DNA of 64,000 nt from UBA3792 sp045114775 (GCA_045114775.1 JBGULC010000023.1:19627-83626); one strand, 5' to 3'; shown: positions 8,654-17,950, numbered from the stretch's first letter. Translations and numbers: made by a program. Notes: generated by a model not told the origin, from the sequence alone.

Positions 8654-9454
8654 TCAGATGATGTGCTTCGCGGCAAGGATGCCCGCGAGCTTGTCGGTCG
8701 TTTCCTTTCCGTCGCCCGGAAGCATCATGCCCGCGCCCTTTTGCGGCGGCGTGAACGACGTCAGGATGTTCGTGGGAGAACCTAAGAGTCCGATCGTGCT
8801 CTTGTCGATCAGCGGGTGATCCTTGAGCGTATCGTAGGTCATGGTGACGACGGGCTTTTCGTAGCACTCAAAGATGCCGCCGATGTTCATGTAGCGCGGC
8901 TTGTTGAGCTCCTTGATGCAGGTGATCATGCAAGGCGTGTGCACTTTGACCGTCATGTAGCCGTCCTCAAGAATACGCTTGACGGTCAGCACGTCGCCGT
9001 CCTTTTGGATCTCGCCCGCATAGGTGACCTGCGGCAGATGCAGCTTCTCCGCGATCTGCGGACCGACCTGCGCGGTGTCGCCGTCGATCGCCTGACGTCC
9101 GGCAAGGATGATGTCCTCGGGTTCGACGCCGTAGGTGTCGATCGCCGCCGCGATGATCTGGCTCGTCGCGTAGGTGTCGGAGCCGCCGAACTCGCGCGCG
9201 GTGATGAGCACGCCCTCGTCCACGCCCATTGCCATGAGCTCGCGGAGCATGCCCTCGGCGGGCGGCGGTCCCATCGTAAACGCCACGACCCTGCAGCCTA
9301 ATTCATCTTTGAGAGAAAGTGCTGCTTCGATTGCGTTCATGTCGTCGGGGTTGATGATGGTCTGCATGGACGCGCGGTCCAGCGTGCCGTCCGGATTGAC
9401 GGCGACCGTTCCGGAGGTATCGGGAACCTGCTTTACGGTAACAAAAATCTTCAT
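8654..9454 (-). CDS. etfB: Electron transfer flavoprotein, beta subunit
   Basis: 266-residue EtfB, starting MKIFVTVKQVPDTSG, the family hallmark; residues ~120-135 (AGRQAIDGDTAQVGPQIAE) are the conserved signature. In bifurcating Etf proteins this subunit holds the second flavin. AAGGAGG precedes the ATG. It sits 17 bp after bcd and 18 bp before etfA. Confidence 0.95.
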   Translation of the reverse strand: MKIFVTVKQVPDTSGTVAVNPDGTLDRASMQTIINPDDMNAIEAALSLKDELGCRVVAFTMGPPPAEGMLRELMAMGVDEGVLITAREFGGSDTYATSQIIAAAIDTYGVEPEDIILAGRQAIDGDTAQVGPQIAEKLHLPQVTYAGEIQKDGDVLTVKRILEDGYMTVKVHTPCMITCIKELNKPRYMNIGGIFECYEKPVVTMTYDTLKDHPLIDKSTIGLLGSPTNILTSFTPPQKGAGMMLPGDGKETTDKLAGILAAKHII

Positions 9455-9471
9455 GTTCTCTGCCCTCCTTC

Positions 9472-10614
9472 TTACTTCACACCGAGGTTTGCGGCGATGA
9501 CCATGCGCTGGACCTCGCTCGTGCCCTCGTAGATCTCGGTGATCTTCGCGTCGCGCATCATGCGCTCCACGGGATATTCACGCGTGTAGCCGTAACCGCC
9601 GAACAGCTGCACTGCGCGGCGCGTCACGTCGGACGCGGCTTCCGCGGCAAACAGCTTCGCCATCGCGGCTTCCATGCTGCAGCGCTCGTGCGCCTGCTTC
9701 TTCATGGCCGCGTTGTATACCAGGAACTGCGCGGCCTGCATGCGGGTATGCATGTCGGCAAGCTGGAACTGCGTGTTCTGGAACGAGCTGATGCGCTTCT
9801 TGAACTGCACGCGCTCCTTCGTGTACTTGATCGCCTCGTCGATCGCGCCTTCGCCGATGCCCAGCGCCTGCGCCGCAATGCCGATGCGGCCGCCGTCGAG
9901 CGTTGCCATTGCGATCTTGAAGCCCGCGCCTTCCTTGCCCAGAAGGTTCTCCTTCGGGACGATGCAGTCCTCGAAAATGAGGTCGCAGGTGGAGCTTCCG
10001 CGGATGCCCATTTTCTTTTCATGCTTGCCCTGCGAAAAGCCCTTGAAGCCCTTTTCCACGATGAACGCGGAGATGCCGCGGTTGCCCATCTTCGGATCGG
10101 TCATGGCGAACACCACGAACACGTCCGCAACGCTGCCGTTGGTGATGAAGCACTTCGAACCGTTCAGCACGTAATGATCGCCGTCCAATACCGCCGTGGT
10201 CTGCTGACCGGAGGCGTCGGTGCCGGCGTTCGGCTCGGTGAGACCGAAAGCGCCGAGCTTTTTGCCGCTAAGGAGGTCCGGCAGGTACTTCATCTTCTGC
10301 TCCTCGGTGCCGTTCTCAAAGATCGGCGCGCAGCACAGCGAGGTGTGCGCGGAGACGATGACCGCGGTGGTGCCGCAGACCTTCGCGAGCTCCTCGACCG
10401 TAATCGCGTAGCTCAAGACGTCGCCGCCCGCGCCGCCGTACTGCTTCGGGAAGTAGATGCCCATCATGCCGAGCTTCGCCATCTTTTCGACGGTCTCCAT
10501 GGGGAAGCGCTCTTCCTCGTCGATCTCGGACGCGATCGGCTTCACTTCGTTTTCTGCGAATTCGCGAACCATCTTGCGAACCAGCAGCTGTTCCTTCGTC
10601 AGACGAAAATCCAT
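9472..10614 (-). CDS. bcd: Butyryl-CoA dehydrogenase
   Basis: 380-residue acyl-CoA dehydrogenase that reduces crotonyl-CoA to butyryl-CoA. Visible signatures are GAFGLTEPNAGTDASG (FAD/substrate binding), QLFGGYGYTREYPVERMMRD, and the catalytic glutamate in EIYEGTSEVQRMVI near residue 365. It has full family length with an AAGGAG ribosome site. The crt-hbd-bcd-etfB-etfA order is the standard clostridial butyrate operon without thiolase. Confidence 0.95.
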   Translation of the reverse strand: MDFRLTKEQLLVRKMVREFAENEVKPIASEIDEEERFPMETVEKMAKLGMMGIYFPKQYGGAGGDVLSYAITVEELAKVCGTTAVIVSAHTSLCCAPIFENGTEEQKMKYLPDLLSGKKLGAFGLTEPNAGTDASGQQTTAVLDGDHYVLNGSKCFITNGSVADVFVVFAMTDPKMGNRGISAFIVEKGFKGFSQGKHEKKMGIRGSSTCDLIFEDCIVPKENLLGKEGAGFKIAMATLDGGRIGIAAQALGIGEGAIDEAIKYTKERVQFKKRISSFQNTQFQLADMHTRMQAAQFLVYNAAMKKQAHERCSMEAAMAKLFAAEAASDVTRRAVQLFGGYGYTREYPVERMMRDAKITEIYEGTSEVQRMVIAANLGVK

Positions 10615-10633
10615 TCTGATTTCTCCTTTATGT

Positions 10634-11470
10634 TTACTTCGTGTACTTGAAGAAGCCTTCGCCGGTCTTGATGCCGAGCTTGCCCGCGCGGACCATCTTG
10701 CGGATCAGCACGTTTGCGCGATACTTCGAATCATGCGTCTCGTTATAGAGCACGTCCATGATGTTCAGCACGACGTCCCAGCCAATGAGGTCGCCGAGAT
10801 GCAGCGGTCCCATCGGGTGGTTGCAGCCGAGCTGCATTGCGACGTCGATGTCCTCCGCGGAAGCAACGCCCTCCTGCAGGACGCAGACGCCCTCGTTGCA
10901 GTACGGGATCAGGATCTTGTTGACCACAAAGCCCGGCGCCTCGTTGACGACGACCGGCGTCTTGCCGATCCCGACACAGAGGTTCTTTGCCCATTCGACG
11001 AGCTCGGTCGGCGTGTTCGCGCCTGCAATGACCTCAACGAGCTTCATGACCGGGACCGGATTGAAGAAGTGCAGACCCACCATCGGGTGCATCAGGCCCT
11101 TGCCCATCTCGGTGATCGACAGCGAAGACGTGTTCGTCGCAAAGACGGTCTCCTCCTTGCAGAGCGTGTCAAGCCGCTGAAGGAGTTCCTTCTTGACCGC
11201 CATGTTCTCCGCGACGCACTCGATCACGAGGTCCGCGTCCGCCGCCGCGGCGACTTCGTCCACGACAATGCGGCTCATGAGATCGTCCGCCGCTTCCTGC
11301 GTCATCTTGCCCTTCGCAACACGCTTATTGAGAGACGCCGCCAGCTTGTCCTTATGCCGCTGCGCGCTCTCCACGCTCGTCGCGTACAGAAGCGCGGTGT
11401 GTCCGTTCGCGGAAAAGACCTGCGCGATGCCGCTGCCCATCGTTCCTGCGCCGAAAATTGCAACCTTCAT
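10634..11470 (-). CDS. hbd: 3-hydroxybutyryl-CoA dehydrogenase
   Basis: 278-residue NAD(P)-dependent enzyme interconverting acetoacetyl-CoA and 3-hydroxybutyryl-CoA. N-terminal Rossmann motif GAGTMGSGIAQVF; the catalytic His is in VGLHFFNPVPVMKLVE and the C-terminal dimerisation domain includes NKILIPYCNEGV. It links acetyl-CoA-derived acetoacetyl-CoA to the crotonase and Bcd steps. It follows crt after 123 bp, the largest gap inside this operon. Confidence 0.95.
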   Translation of the reverse strand: MKVAIFGAGTMGSGIAQVFSANGHTALLYATSVESAQRHKDKLAASLNKRVAKGKMTQEAADDLMSRIVVDEVAAAADADLVIECVAENMAVKKELLQRLDTLCKEETVFATNTSSLSITEMGKGLMHPMVGLHFFNPVPVMKLVEVIAGANTPTELVEWAKNLCVGIGKTPVVVNEAPGFVVNKILIPYCNEGVCVLQEGVASAEDIDVAMQLGCNHPMGPLHLGDLIGWDVVLNIMDVLYNETHDSKYRANVLIRKMVRAGKLGIKTGEGFFKYTK

Positions 11471-11593
11471 ATGTTCATTCCTCCTGATTTGATTTTTATA
11501 GATGGTCCGGACGTCCTGTCCGTGATTTCCCTGTTTGTGCGCCCCGCAGGGGCATATCGCTCCGCAGGCTGACGGAAGGGTTGTCCCTCCCGG
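11471..11593 (-). other. crt-hbd intergenic spacer with possible repeat remnant
   Basis: The 123-bp spacer ends in the hbd ribosome site (AGGAGGAATG). Near crt it holds GGGACAACCCTTCCGTCAGC, followed by imperfect inverted repeats (CCCCTGCGGGG; GGACAGGACGTCC). The first part resembles the ends of the short dispersed elements elsewhere in the window, but the match is partial. No ORF and no clear terminator. Confidence 0.4.
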
Positions 11594-12373
11594 TTACCGG
11601 TTCTGATAGGGCTCGTGCTTGCGCTTTTCGAGAAACGCCTGCATGCCCTCTTTCTGGTCCTCGGTCTCAAAGCAGCTTCCGAAAAGCTCTTCTTCGATCT
11701 GGATCGCTTCGTCCATCGGGACCTCGAGTCCCTCGTTGATCGCCTGTTTCGAGGCGCGCACCGTGATCGGCGCGTTCCTTGCGATCGTTTCCGCAAGCTT
11801 TTCCGCCGCAGGTCTGAGCTCCTCCAGTGGATAGACCGCGTTGACGAGTCCGATGCGCAGCGCTTCGTCCGCCTTGATGTTCCGCGCGGAATAGATCATC
11901 TGCTTTGCCATGCCGGGGCCGATGAGCCGTGCAAGCCTCTGCGTACCGCCGAAGCCCGGTGTGATACCGAGACCCGTTTCGGGCTGCCCGAATACCGCCG
12001 TGTCCGCGCAAATACGGATATCGCAGGCCATTGCAAGCTCGCAGCCGCCGCCCAAAGCATAGCCGTTGACCGCCGCGATCACCGGGATCGGCAGCGTTTC
12101 AATGCGGCGGAACACATCGTTGCCCTTCTTGCCGAACGCCTCGCCCTCCGCCTTCGTAAGGTTCGACATCTCGCCGATGTCCGCGCCCGCGACGAACGAC
12201 TTCTCACCGCTGCCGGTGAGGATCAGCACGCGGATCTCTTCGTCGACGGTTACCGTGTCGACCAGTGTATTCAGATCTTCCAACACCTCGGAATTCAGCG
12301 CGTTCAACGCCTTCGGACGGTCGATCGAAGCGATCGCGATATTGCCTTTCTTTTCAAACAGGATGTGCGTCAT
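11594..12373 (-). CDS. crt: Crotonase (3-hydroxybutyryl-CoA dehydratase)
   Basis: 259-residue enoyl-CoA hydratase/isomerase fold protein, first gene of the butyrate operon. The oxyanion-hole segments (SFVAGADIGEM and ALGGGCELAMACD) and the catalytic Glu region (FGQPETGLGITPGFGGTQRL) are present. The ATG at 12373 follows AAGGAGAG; the frame extends to 12409 without a ribosome site. The promoter is 57 bp upstream. Confidence 0.95.
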   Translation of the reverse strand: MTHILFEKKGNIAIASIDRPKALNALNSEVLEDLNTLVDTVTVDEEIRVLILTGSGEKSFVAGADIGEMSNLTKAEGEAFGKKGNDVFRRIETLPIPVIAAVNGYALGGGCELAMACDIRICADTAVFGQPETGLGITPGFGGTQRLARLIGPGMAKQMIYSARNIKADEALRIGLVNAVYPLEELRPAAEKLAETIARNAPITVRASKQAINEGLEVPMDEAIQIEEELFGSCFETEDQKEGMQAFLEKRKHEPYQNR

Positions 12374-12429
12374 GGGAACTCTCCTTCCGTTTGACCGGTC
12401 TGCCCGCAATCGGGCAATTTATCATTATG

Positions 12430-12458
12430 ATTATACTACGTTTCCGCATACTTATCAA
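12430..12458 (-). promoter_or_regulatory. Sigma-A promoter for crt-hbd-bcd-etfBA
   Basis: TTGATA (12453-12458) and a perfect TATAAT (12430-12435), 17-bp spacer, reading toward crt. Confidence 0.8.
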
Positions 12459-12502
12459 GCCCGATTCGGGCATTCGGAGGATCGTATATTATCCGGTTCC
12501 TG

Positions 12503-12531
12503 TTTACGAACCGCCCGCGGTATGCTATAAT
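12503..12531 (+). promoter_or_regulatory. Sigma-A promoter for the EamA transporter
   Basis: TTTACG (12503-12508) and TATAAT (12526-12531), 17-bp spacer, 30 bp before the start codon. It diverges from the crt promoter. Confidence 0.7.
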
Positions 12532-12560
12532 CCCGTTCGGAATCAGAATCAGAGGCGGGT

Positions 12561-13466
12561 ATGGAACTCAAAGAACGCGAATCAAAGAAAATACTCGGAC
12601 ACATCTTTGCGCTGTTCTCCATCATCGTATGGGGAAGCTGCTATGTGCTGACGAAAAACCTGCTCAACGCGGGCTTTACTGCGCTGCAGATCACGCCGAT
12701 TCGCATGGCGCTCGCGTATGTCGTGCTTTTGATCATGCGTCCGAAGTTTCAGAGGCTTTCGTGGAAGGACGAAGGCATCTTTCTGCTGATCGGACTGTTC
12801 GGCGGCAGCGTCTATTTCTTTTTGCAGAACACCGCGCTTACCTACACCTACGCCGCGAACGTCAGCATCATCGTGTGCCTGTCCCCCATCTTCACCGCGA
12901 TCCTCGCCGCGATCTTCAGCCGCGGCAACGAGCGGCTCGGCAAGTTCCTGCTCATCGGATCGCTTCTTGCGATCGCGGGCGTGGTCATGGTCGTTCTGAA
13001 CGGCAGTCTCGTCTTCCATCTGAGCCCGATAGGCGATCTTCTGGCGCTGCTCGCGGGCATTTCGTGGGCGATCTACTCGGTGCTCATCAAGCGCTATACC
13101 GAGACCATGGACGGGTTCCTTGTCACGCGCCGCGTGATGTTCTGGGCGTTTATCACCTCGATCCCGCTGATGCTCGCCTTTGACGGCATGCCGAACCTTG
13201 CGCCGCTGTTCACGGTGCCGAAGGTACTTCTAAGCTGGCTCTTTCTCGGAATCTTAGGCAATGCGGTCTGCTTCGCGCTCTGGAATATCGCGTTTCGCGA
13301 GCTCGGCGTGGTCGTAACAAACAACTATCTGTACGGCTCGCCGTTCGTGACGCTGATCGTTGGTTGGCTTCTTTTGGGCGAACCCATCTCGTGGATGGGC
13401 GTCGTCGGCGCGGTGCTCATCACTGCCGGCGTCATATTGGCGCAGCGGGACAAGCGAAAAGCATAA
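12561..13466 (+). CDS. EamA/DMT-family membrane transporter
   Basis: 301-residue integral membrane protein with about ten predicted hydrophobic segments in two EamA repeats (residues ~15-145 and ~155-295). Drug/metabolite transporters of this type usually export amino acids or metabolites; the substrate cannot be read from sequence. In a lysine fermenter an amino-acid or metabolite role is plausible but speculative. Single gene with its own promoter and terminator. Confidence 0.85.
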   Translation: MELKERESKKILGHIFALFSIIVWGSCYVLTKNLLNAGFTALQITPIRMALAYVVLLIMRPKFQRLSWKDEGIFLLIGLFGGSVYFFLQNTALTYTYAANVSIIVCLSPIFTAILAAIFSRGNERLGKFLLIGSLLAIAGVVMVVLNGSLVFHLSPIGDLLALLAGISWAIYSVLIKRYTETMDGFLVTRRVMFWAFITSIPLMLAFDGMPNLAPLFTVPKVLLSWLFLGILGNAVCFALWNIAFRELGVVVTNNYLYGSPFVTLIVGWLLLGEPISWMGVVGAVLITAGVILAQRDKRKA

Positions 13467-13470
13467 AACA

Positions 13471-13500
13471 AAGGCTGTGATCGCTCACAGCCTTATTTTG
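13471..13500. terminator. Bidirectional terminator
   Basis: AAGGCTGTGA and TCACAGCCTT form a perfect stem with a TCGC loop; it is T-rich on the right and A-rich on the left, so it can serve both the + strand transporter and the converging aldo/keto reductase. Confidence 0.9.
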
Positions 13501-13509
13501 TTTTCTCTT

Positions 13510-14508
13510 TTATTTATCGAGAACCTCCACCTGAATGGGCTTTGCGGCTTCCTCCATCGCGGTAAGCTCGGAGGGGCTTAGAACGAGGTCGAGGCTCGCG
13601 GCGTTGTCCGCAACGTTTGCGGGCTTTCGCATGCCGACTAAAAGGCTCATGTTCTCATATTGTGCGAGCGCCCACGCTTCAAAGAGCTGCGAAAAGCTGC
13701 AGCCGTGCGCGGCGTGGATCGGCTCCCAAAGCTCAAATGCGCGGCGAAGTCCCGCCTTGACCTCCGGCTGCACCCACGGGATGCGGGAGCGGATGTCCGT
13801 TTTTACGAACGTGCGTTCCATGAACGCGGGCGAGGTCAGAAAGCCCTCCTCGAGCACGCCGTAGGTCTGGAACGTCGTGCCGTGCGGCTTGCATGCGGTG
13901 AAATAGTCACGCCCGTGGAACGGACTTAAAATGCTGAAAAACTCCTGCACAAGATCAACGTTCCCGCCGTTCGCCTGATATTCTTCGAGGTCCGCGGGCT
14001 GACTGTTAGAAAGCCCGTACGCGCGGATCTTGCCCTGCTCCTTCAAGCGTTCGAGCGCTTCGACCGTGTCGGAGACCGGAAAGCTTTTGCACACGTAATG
14101 CACGATCACCGAATCGAGGTAGTCGGTCTGCATGCGTCTCAAAGAATCCTCGACGTCGTGGACGATCGCGGTCGGGCGCGTGTCGTTGTTGACCGTGTAC
14201 CCGTCGCGCGAATAGTGAAAGTTGCCGCCCTCGTTCCGCCAGTTCAAAGAACACTTCGTCTGCAGAATGAAATCGTGCCGACGGCCTTTCAGCGCGCAGC
14301 CCAAAAGCCGCTCGCTTTCGCCCGTGCCGTAGACCGGCGCGGTGTCGATGTAGTTGATCCCGTGATCCTTACAGGCGTCGAGCAGGCTTCTTGCCTCCGC
14401 TTCGGTCGAATCGTGATCCGACCACACGCTGCCGCCGCCGAGCCCCCACGTGCCGAGCGCGATCGCGGAGACCTTGAGATCGCTGTTGCCGAGCTTCCGA
14501 TACTGCAT
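13510..14508 (-). CDS. Aldo/keto reductase
   Basis: 332-residue (alpha/beta)8 NADPH-dependent oxidoreductase. The catalytic tetrad is visible: Asp and Tyr in NYIDTAPVYGTGESE, Lys in LQTKCSL, His in VIVHYV. GTWGLGGG near the N-terminus is typical of the family. Substrate unknown. Second gene of a pair, 12 bp after the P-loop ATPase, so possibly functionally linked to it. Confidence 0.9.
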   Translation of the reverse strand: MQYRKLGNSDLKVSAIALGTWGLGGGSVWSDHDSTEAEARSLLDACKDHGINYIDTAPVYGTGESERLLGCALKGRRHDFILQTKCSLNWRNEGGNFHYSRDGYTVNNDTRPTAIVHDVEDSLRRMQTDYLDSVIVHYVCKSFPVSDTVEALERLKEQGKIRAYGLSNSQPADLEEYQANGGNVDLVQEFFSILSPFHGRDYFTACKPHGTTFQTYGVLEEGFLTSPAFMERTFVKTDIRSRIPWVQPEVKAGLRRAFELWEPIHAAHGCSFSQLFEAWALAQYENMSLLVGMRKPANVADNAASLDLVLSPSELTAMEEAAKPIQVEVLDK

Positions 14509-14520
14509 GCAAGCCTCCGA

Positions 14521-15456
14521 TCAGTCGAGGTTGAAGTCGTTGACGTCGTCAATGGATTCGCCGCCGATGCCGGGACCGACACGACCTGCGATCAGGTAGC
14601 AGCGCTCGATCGGGTCATAGACGATGCGGTGCAGGAGACGGAACTCATCGACCTTTCCGGTTGAGGAAACGTGCGTGCGCGGACCGGTGCAGGGATGCAC
14701 GATCTCGCCGATCTTCACATGCCCGTCGTCGACATAGGTGATCGGCAGGTCGGATGCGATCGCGGTGCTGACCTTCAATTCGAGTTCGTCAAGGTCGACG
14801 TCCGGCTCACGGTCGTCGAACGCGAGCAAAAATCCGTGCTTGATGTCACGATGCCGCGCGCGCTTATACTCCTCCTCCGGCAGGAAGATCTCACAAAGGT
14901 CCTCGGCGGTGTGCGCCATGCGGCGGAACACGATCGACTTTGCGACCTTGTCGTGAAGCTCGCTCGGAAGCGGTCCGAAGATGGTGGGACGGGATACGAT
15001 GATCTCATCGCCGACGCCGATCATCAGGTCGGCGTTGCGCTCGTTCAGAAACGGATAGATCATGTCGAAATGCTCGACGATGACGCGCTTGCCCTTTCGG
15101 ATCGCCTCTAAGATCGCCTCAGCCAGCACGCCGAGCTGCGTGAACGCCGCCTCGAAGCGGATGTCGACGTGATACGTGTGCGCCGTGAAGAAGCCGGAGC
15201 CCTCGAGGTCGAGGATCGGCAGCGGACGCACATTCACGCCGTCGTCGTCGTTCGTCAGTTCGAGTCCGGGGAACATGCCCTTGATCAGCATGCTCTTGCC
15301 GGAGCCCGCCTCGCCGATGATGCCGATCAGCTTGTCGAACGGCGACAGATAAAGCTGCGCGATCTGCATACCGAGATCGTACATGCGGTCGCGGCCTCTC
15401 GGCGCGAAAAAGACGCTGTAGGAATGGTTTTGCTGCATTCTTCCGGAATACGACAT
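14521..15456 (-). CDS. P-loop ATPase with alanyl-tRNA-synthetase-like second additional domain
   Basis: 311-residue protein. Walker A GEAGSGKS lies near residues 49-56 in LIGIIGEAGSGKSMLIKGMF, followed by a Walker-B-like hydrophobic strand ending RVIVEHFDMI. The C-terminal ~100 residues include HVKIGEIVHPCTGPRTHVSS, the part that I recall family annotation comparing with an extra domain of alanyl-tRNA synthetase. The family is found in anaerobic Clostridia and its role is unknown to me. The ATG at 15456 has AGGAGG 8 bp upstream; a start at 15486 would overlap the promoter. The gene diverges from citE. Confidence 0.65.
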   Translation of the reverse strand: MSYSGRMQQNHSYSVFFAPRGRDRMYDLGMQIAQLYLSPFDKLIGIIGEAGSGKSMLIKGMFPGLELTNDDDGVNVRPLPILDLEGSGFFTAHTYHVDIRFEAAFTQLGVLAEAILEAIRKGKRVIVEHFDMIYPFLNERNADLMIGVGDEIIVSRPTIFGPLPSELHDKVAKSIVFRRMAHTAEDLCEIFLPEEEYKRARHRDIKHGFLLAFDDREPDVDLDELELKVSTAIASDLPITYVDDGHVKIGEIVHPCTGPRTHVSSTGKVDEFRLLHRIVYDPIERCYLIAGRVGPGIGGESIDDVNDFNLD

Positions 15457-15488
15457 GGGGCGTTCCTCCTGGGGTGTTTTGTGCATTT

Positions 15489-15517
15489 ATTATAATACAA
15501 CTTCCGCCGTTTCTCAA
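15489..15517 (-). promoter_or_regulatory. Promoter for the P-loop ATPase/aldo-keto reductase pair
   Basis: TTGAGA (15512-15517), 17-bp spacer, TATAAT (15489-15494). Confidence 0.75.
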
Positions 15518-15581
15518 CGGGGAAATACTTTATATTATCCGAAACAACCTGCCTTTCCTCGGTTTTCGCGGCATTCCGGTA

Positions 15582-15610
15582 TTGAATGTTTCCCTGTCCG
15601 GCGTTATAAT
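15582..15610 (+). promoter_or_regulatory. Promoter for the citE-citF-fumarase-like operon
   Basis: TTGAAT (15582-15587), 17-bp spacer, TATAAT (15605-15610), 49 bp before the start codon. Confidence 0.78.
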
Positions 15611-15659
15611 ACAAATATCTGTGGATGTATTTCCGAAAGAACACTTACGGAGGGGAATT

Positions 15660-16541
15660 ATGCGAAGAAGCATGCTCTTTTTGCCGGGCAACACGCCGAA
15701 CATGATCATCAACGGCGACGCGCTCGGCGCAGACAGCATCATCCTGGACCTTGAAGACGCCGTCTCGCCGGACGAGAAGGACGCGGCGCGGCTTCTGGTC
15801 CGCAGCGCGATCGAGGAAATGGGCTTTGCGGGCGTGGAGATCACGGTCCGCATCAACGCGATCGACACCGCCTACTGGCAGGACGACCTCGAGGCGATCG
15901 TACCCTTGAAGCCCGATCTCATCATGCCGCCGAAGGCTTCGAGCGCGGCGGATATGCAGACGATCGACGCATACATTGCGGGCATTGAGCAGAAATGCGG
16001 CATGGCGGTCGGCACCGTCAGGCTGATCCCGCTGATCGAAACGGCGCTCGGCGTGGAGCGCGCGTTTGAGATCGCTTCCGCCTGCCCGCGCGTGACCGCG
16101 CTGTTTTTGGGCGGCGAGGACCTGACGGCGGACCTTCGCTGCAAGCGCACCAAGGGCGGCAACGAGATCGACTACGCCAGAAAGCGCCTCGTCTGCGCGG
16201 CACGGGCCGCCGGGATCGACGTCTACGACACGCCGTTCACCGACGTCAACGACGACGAAGGGATCGTCGTCGACGCGGAGTACGCAAAGAGCCTCGGCTT
16301 TACCGGAAAGTCCGCGATCGCGCCGCGGCACGTGCGCACGATCAATGAGGTGTTCAGCCCGACGCTTGCGGACATTGAGAACGCAAAGCTCGTGTTCGAA
16401 GCGATCCGCATCGGAAAGCTGCAGGGCAAAGGCGCGGTCTCCTTACGTGGGAAGATGATCGACAAGCCGATCGTGGAGCGCGCGCGGCAGACTTTAGAAG
16501 CTGCAAAACAGCTCGGACTCGGAGGGCTCGAAGATGAATAA
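15660..16541 (+). CDS. citE: CitE-like lyase subunit (citrate or citramalate lyase beta)
   Basis: 293-residue HpcH/HpaI-fold protein starting MRRSMLFLPGNTPNMI with the metal-binding segment SIILDLEDAV. CitE cleaves the citryl- or citramalyl-acyl-carrier thioester, releasing oxaloacetate or pyruvate. The ATG at 15660 follows GGAGGGG; the frame open back to 15474 runs through the promoter. It overlaps citF by 8 bp. No acyl-carrier subunit (citD) precedes it, which leaves the substrate open. Confidence 0.88.
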   Translation: MRRSMLFLPGNTPNMIINGDALGADSIILDLEDAVSPDEKDAARLLVRSAIEEMGFAGVEITVRINAIDTAYWQDDLEAIVPLKPDLIMPPKASSAADMQTIDAYIAGIEQKCGMAVGTVRLIPLIETALGVERAFEIASACPRVTALFLGGEDLTADLRCKRTKGGNEIDYARKRLVCAARAAGIDVYDTPFTDVNDDEGIVVDAEYAKSLGFTGKSAIAPRHVRTINEVFSPTLADIENAKLVFEAIRIGKLQGKGAVSLRGKMIDKPIVERARQTLEAAKQLGLGGLEDE

Positions 16542-17940
16542 GATCCGTCAATCCATTCGCGAGGCAATTCTCGACAGCGGTCTTCAAAGCGGCATGACCG
16601 TTTCGTTCCACCACCATCTCCGCAACGGCGATTTCGTGCTGAACATGGTGATGGACGAGATCGCGAATCTCGGCATCCGCGACCTCACCCTGAACGCAAG
16701 CTCGCTCTTCGACACGCACGCGCCGTTGAAGGAACACATCAAAAACGGCGTCGTGACGAAGATCCTGACGGACTACATGTCCGCGGGCTTAGGAAGCTTT
16801 ATCTCCGCCGGCGGCATGGAAAATCCAGTCGAATTCCGCACGCACGGCGGCAGGCCCGCCGACATCGAAAACGGCAGAACGCCGATCGATGTGGCGTTCA
16901 TCGCGGCGCCCGCCTGTGATCCGATGGGCAACTGCACCGGCAAGTACGGACGGTCCGCCTGCGGTTCTCTGGGCTACGCGATCCCCGACGCGAAGCACGC
17001 GAAGTTCGTCGTGGCGATCACGGACGAGCTGCACCCCTATCCGCTTTGCGATTGGTCGATCCCGGAGACCGACGTGGACGCGGTGGTCGTCGTGGATTCG
17101 ATCGGCGATCCGAAGGGCATTGTGTCCGGCACGACCAAGATCACACGCGATCCCGTGGGCCTTCTGATGGCGCAATCCGCGGTCGACGTCATCAAAGCGT
17201 CCGGGCTATTGAGGGAGGGCTTCAGCTTCCAGACCGGCGCTGGCGGCGCTTCGCTGGCGGCGGCGAAGTACCTCAAAGATCTGATGCTCAAGGAAAAGAT
17301 CCGCGGAAGCTTCGGCCTCGGCGGGATTACGGGATACCTCGTCGACATGCTGAACGAGGGCTGTTTCGACGCGCTGATGGACGTGCAGTGCTTCGACCTC
17401 AAGGCCGTTGAATCCATCCGCACGAATCCGAAGCACTGTGAGATCTCCGCGACGCAGTACGCCTCGCCGTTTAGTAAAAGCGCGGTCGTCGACTCGCTCG
17501 ACGTCGTGATCCTCGGCGCAACGCAGCTCGATACGGACTTCAACGTCAACGTGCACACCGACTCGAACGGCAGCATCATGGGCGGCTCCGGCGGTCACAG
17601 CGATACGGCGGCAGGCGCAAAGCTTTCGATGATCATCGCGCCGCTGTCCCGTGCGCGGCTTCCGATCGTGACCGACCGTGTGACCTGCATCTCTACCCCC
17701 GGCAGCACGATCGACGTGCTGGTGACGCAGAAGGGCGTTGCGGTCAATCCGAAGGATCGGGAGCTTGCGTTGCGTCTCATCGATGCGGGCATTCACGTGG
17801 TCGACATCCACGAGCTGAAGGAGCTTGCGGAGCGCGTCAGCGGCGTTCCCGCAAAGCCGCGGCTCGGCGAAAAGATCGTCGCCGACATTATCTATCGCGA
17901 CGGCACGGTGATCGACCGCATCCGGGAGATCAAGGCATAA
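16534..17940 (+). CDS. citF: CitF-like lyase subunit (citrate or citramalate lyase alpha, CoA-transferase)
   Basis: 468-residue protein of the citrate lyase alpha family, slightly shorter than the ~500 residues of well-known CitF. N-terminal SGMTVSFHHHLRNGD and the later NVHTDSNGSIMGGSGGHSDT block are typical. CitF exchanges the acetyl group on the acyl carrier for citrate or citramalate. It is encoded with citE and followed after 10 bp by a two-subunit fumarase/mesaconase-like enzyme, so the operon may process citramalate and mesaconate rather than citrate (inference). Confidence 0.87.
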   Translation: MNKIRQSIREAILDSGLQSGMTVSFHHHLRNGDFVLNMVMDEIANLGIRDLTLNASSLFDTHAPLKEHIKNGVVTKILTDYMSAGLGSFISAGGMENPVEFRTHGGRPADIENGRTPIDVAFIAAPACDPMGNCTGKYGRSACGSLGYAIPDAKHAKFVVAITDELHPYPLCDWSIPETDVDAVVVVDSIGDPKGIVSGTTKITRDPVGLLMAQSAVDVIKASGLLREGFSFQTGAGGASLAAAKYLKDLMLKEKIRGSFGLGGITGYLVDMLNEGCFDALMDVQCFDLKAVESIRTNPKHCEISATQYASPFSKSAVVDSLDVVILGATQLDTDFNVNVHTDSNGSIMGGSGGHSDTAAGAKLSMIIAPLSRARLPIVTDRVTCISTPGSTIDVLVTQKGVAVNPKDRELALRLIDAGIHVVDIHELKELAERVSGVPAKPRLGEKIVADIIYRDGTVIDRIREIKA

Positions 17941-17950
17941 GGAGCAGAAC

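Noticed and set aside
15474..15659. N-terminal extension of citE back to 15474
   Set aside because: It would translate across the -35 and -10 elements; the ATG at 15660 has a ribosome site and begins the family-typical sequence.
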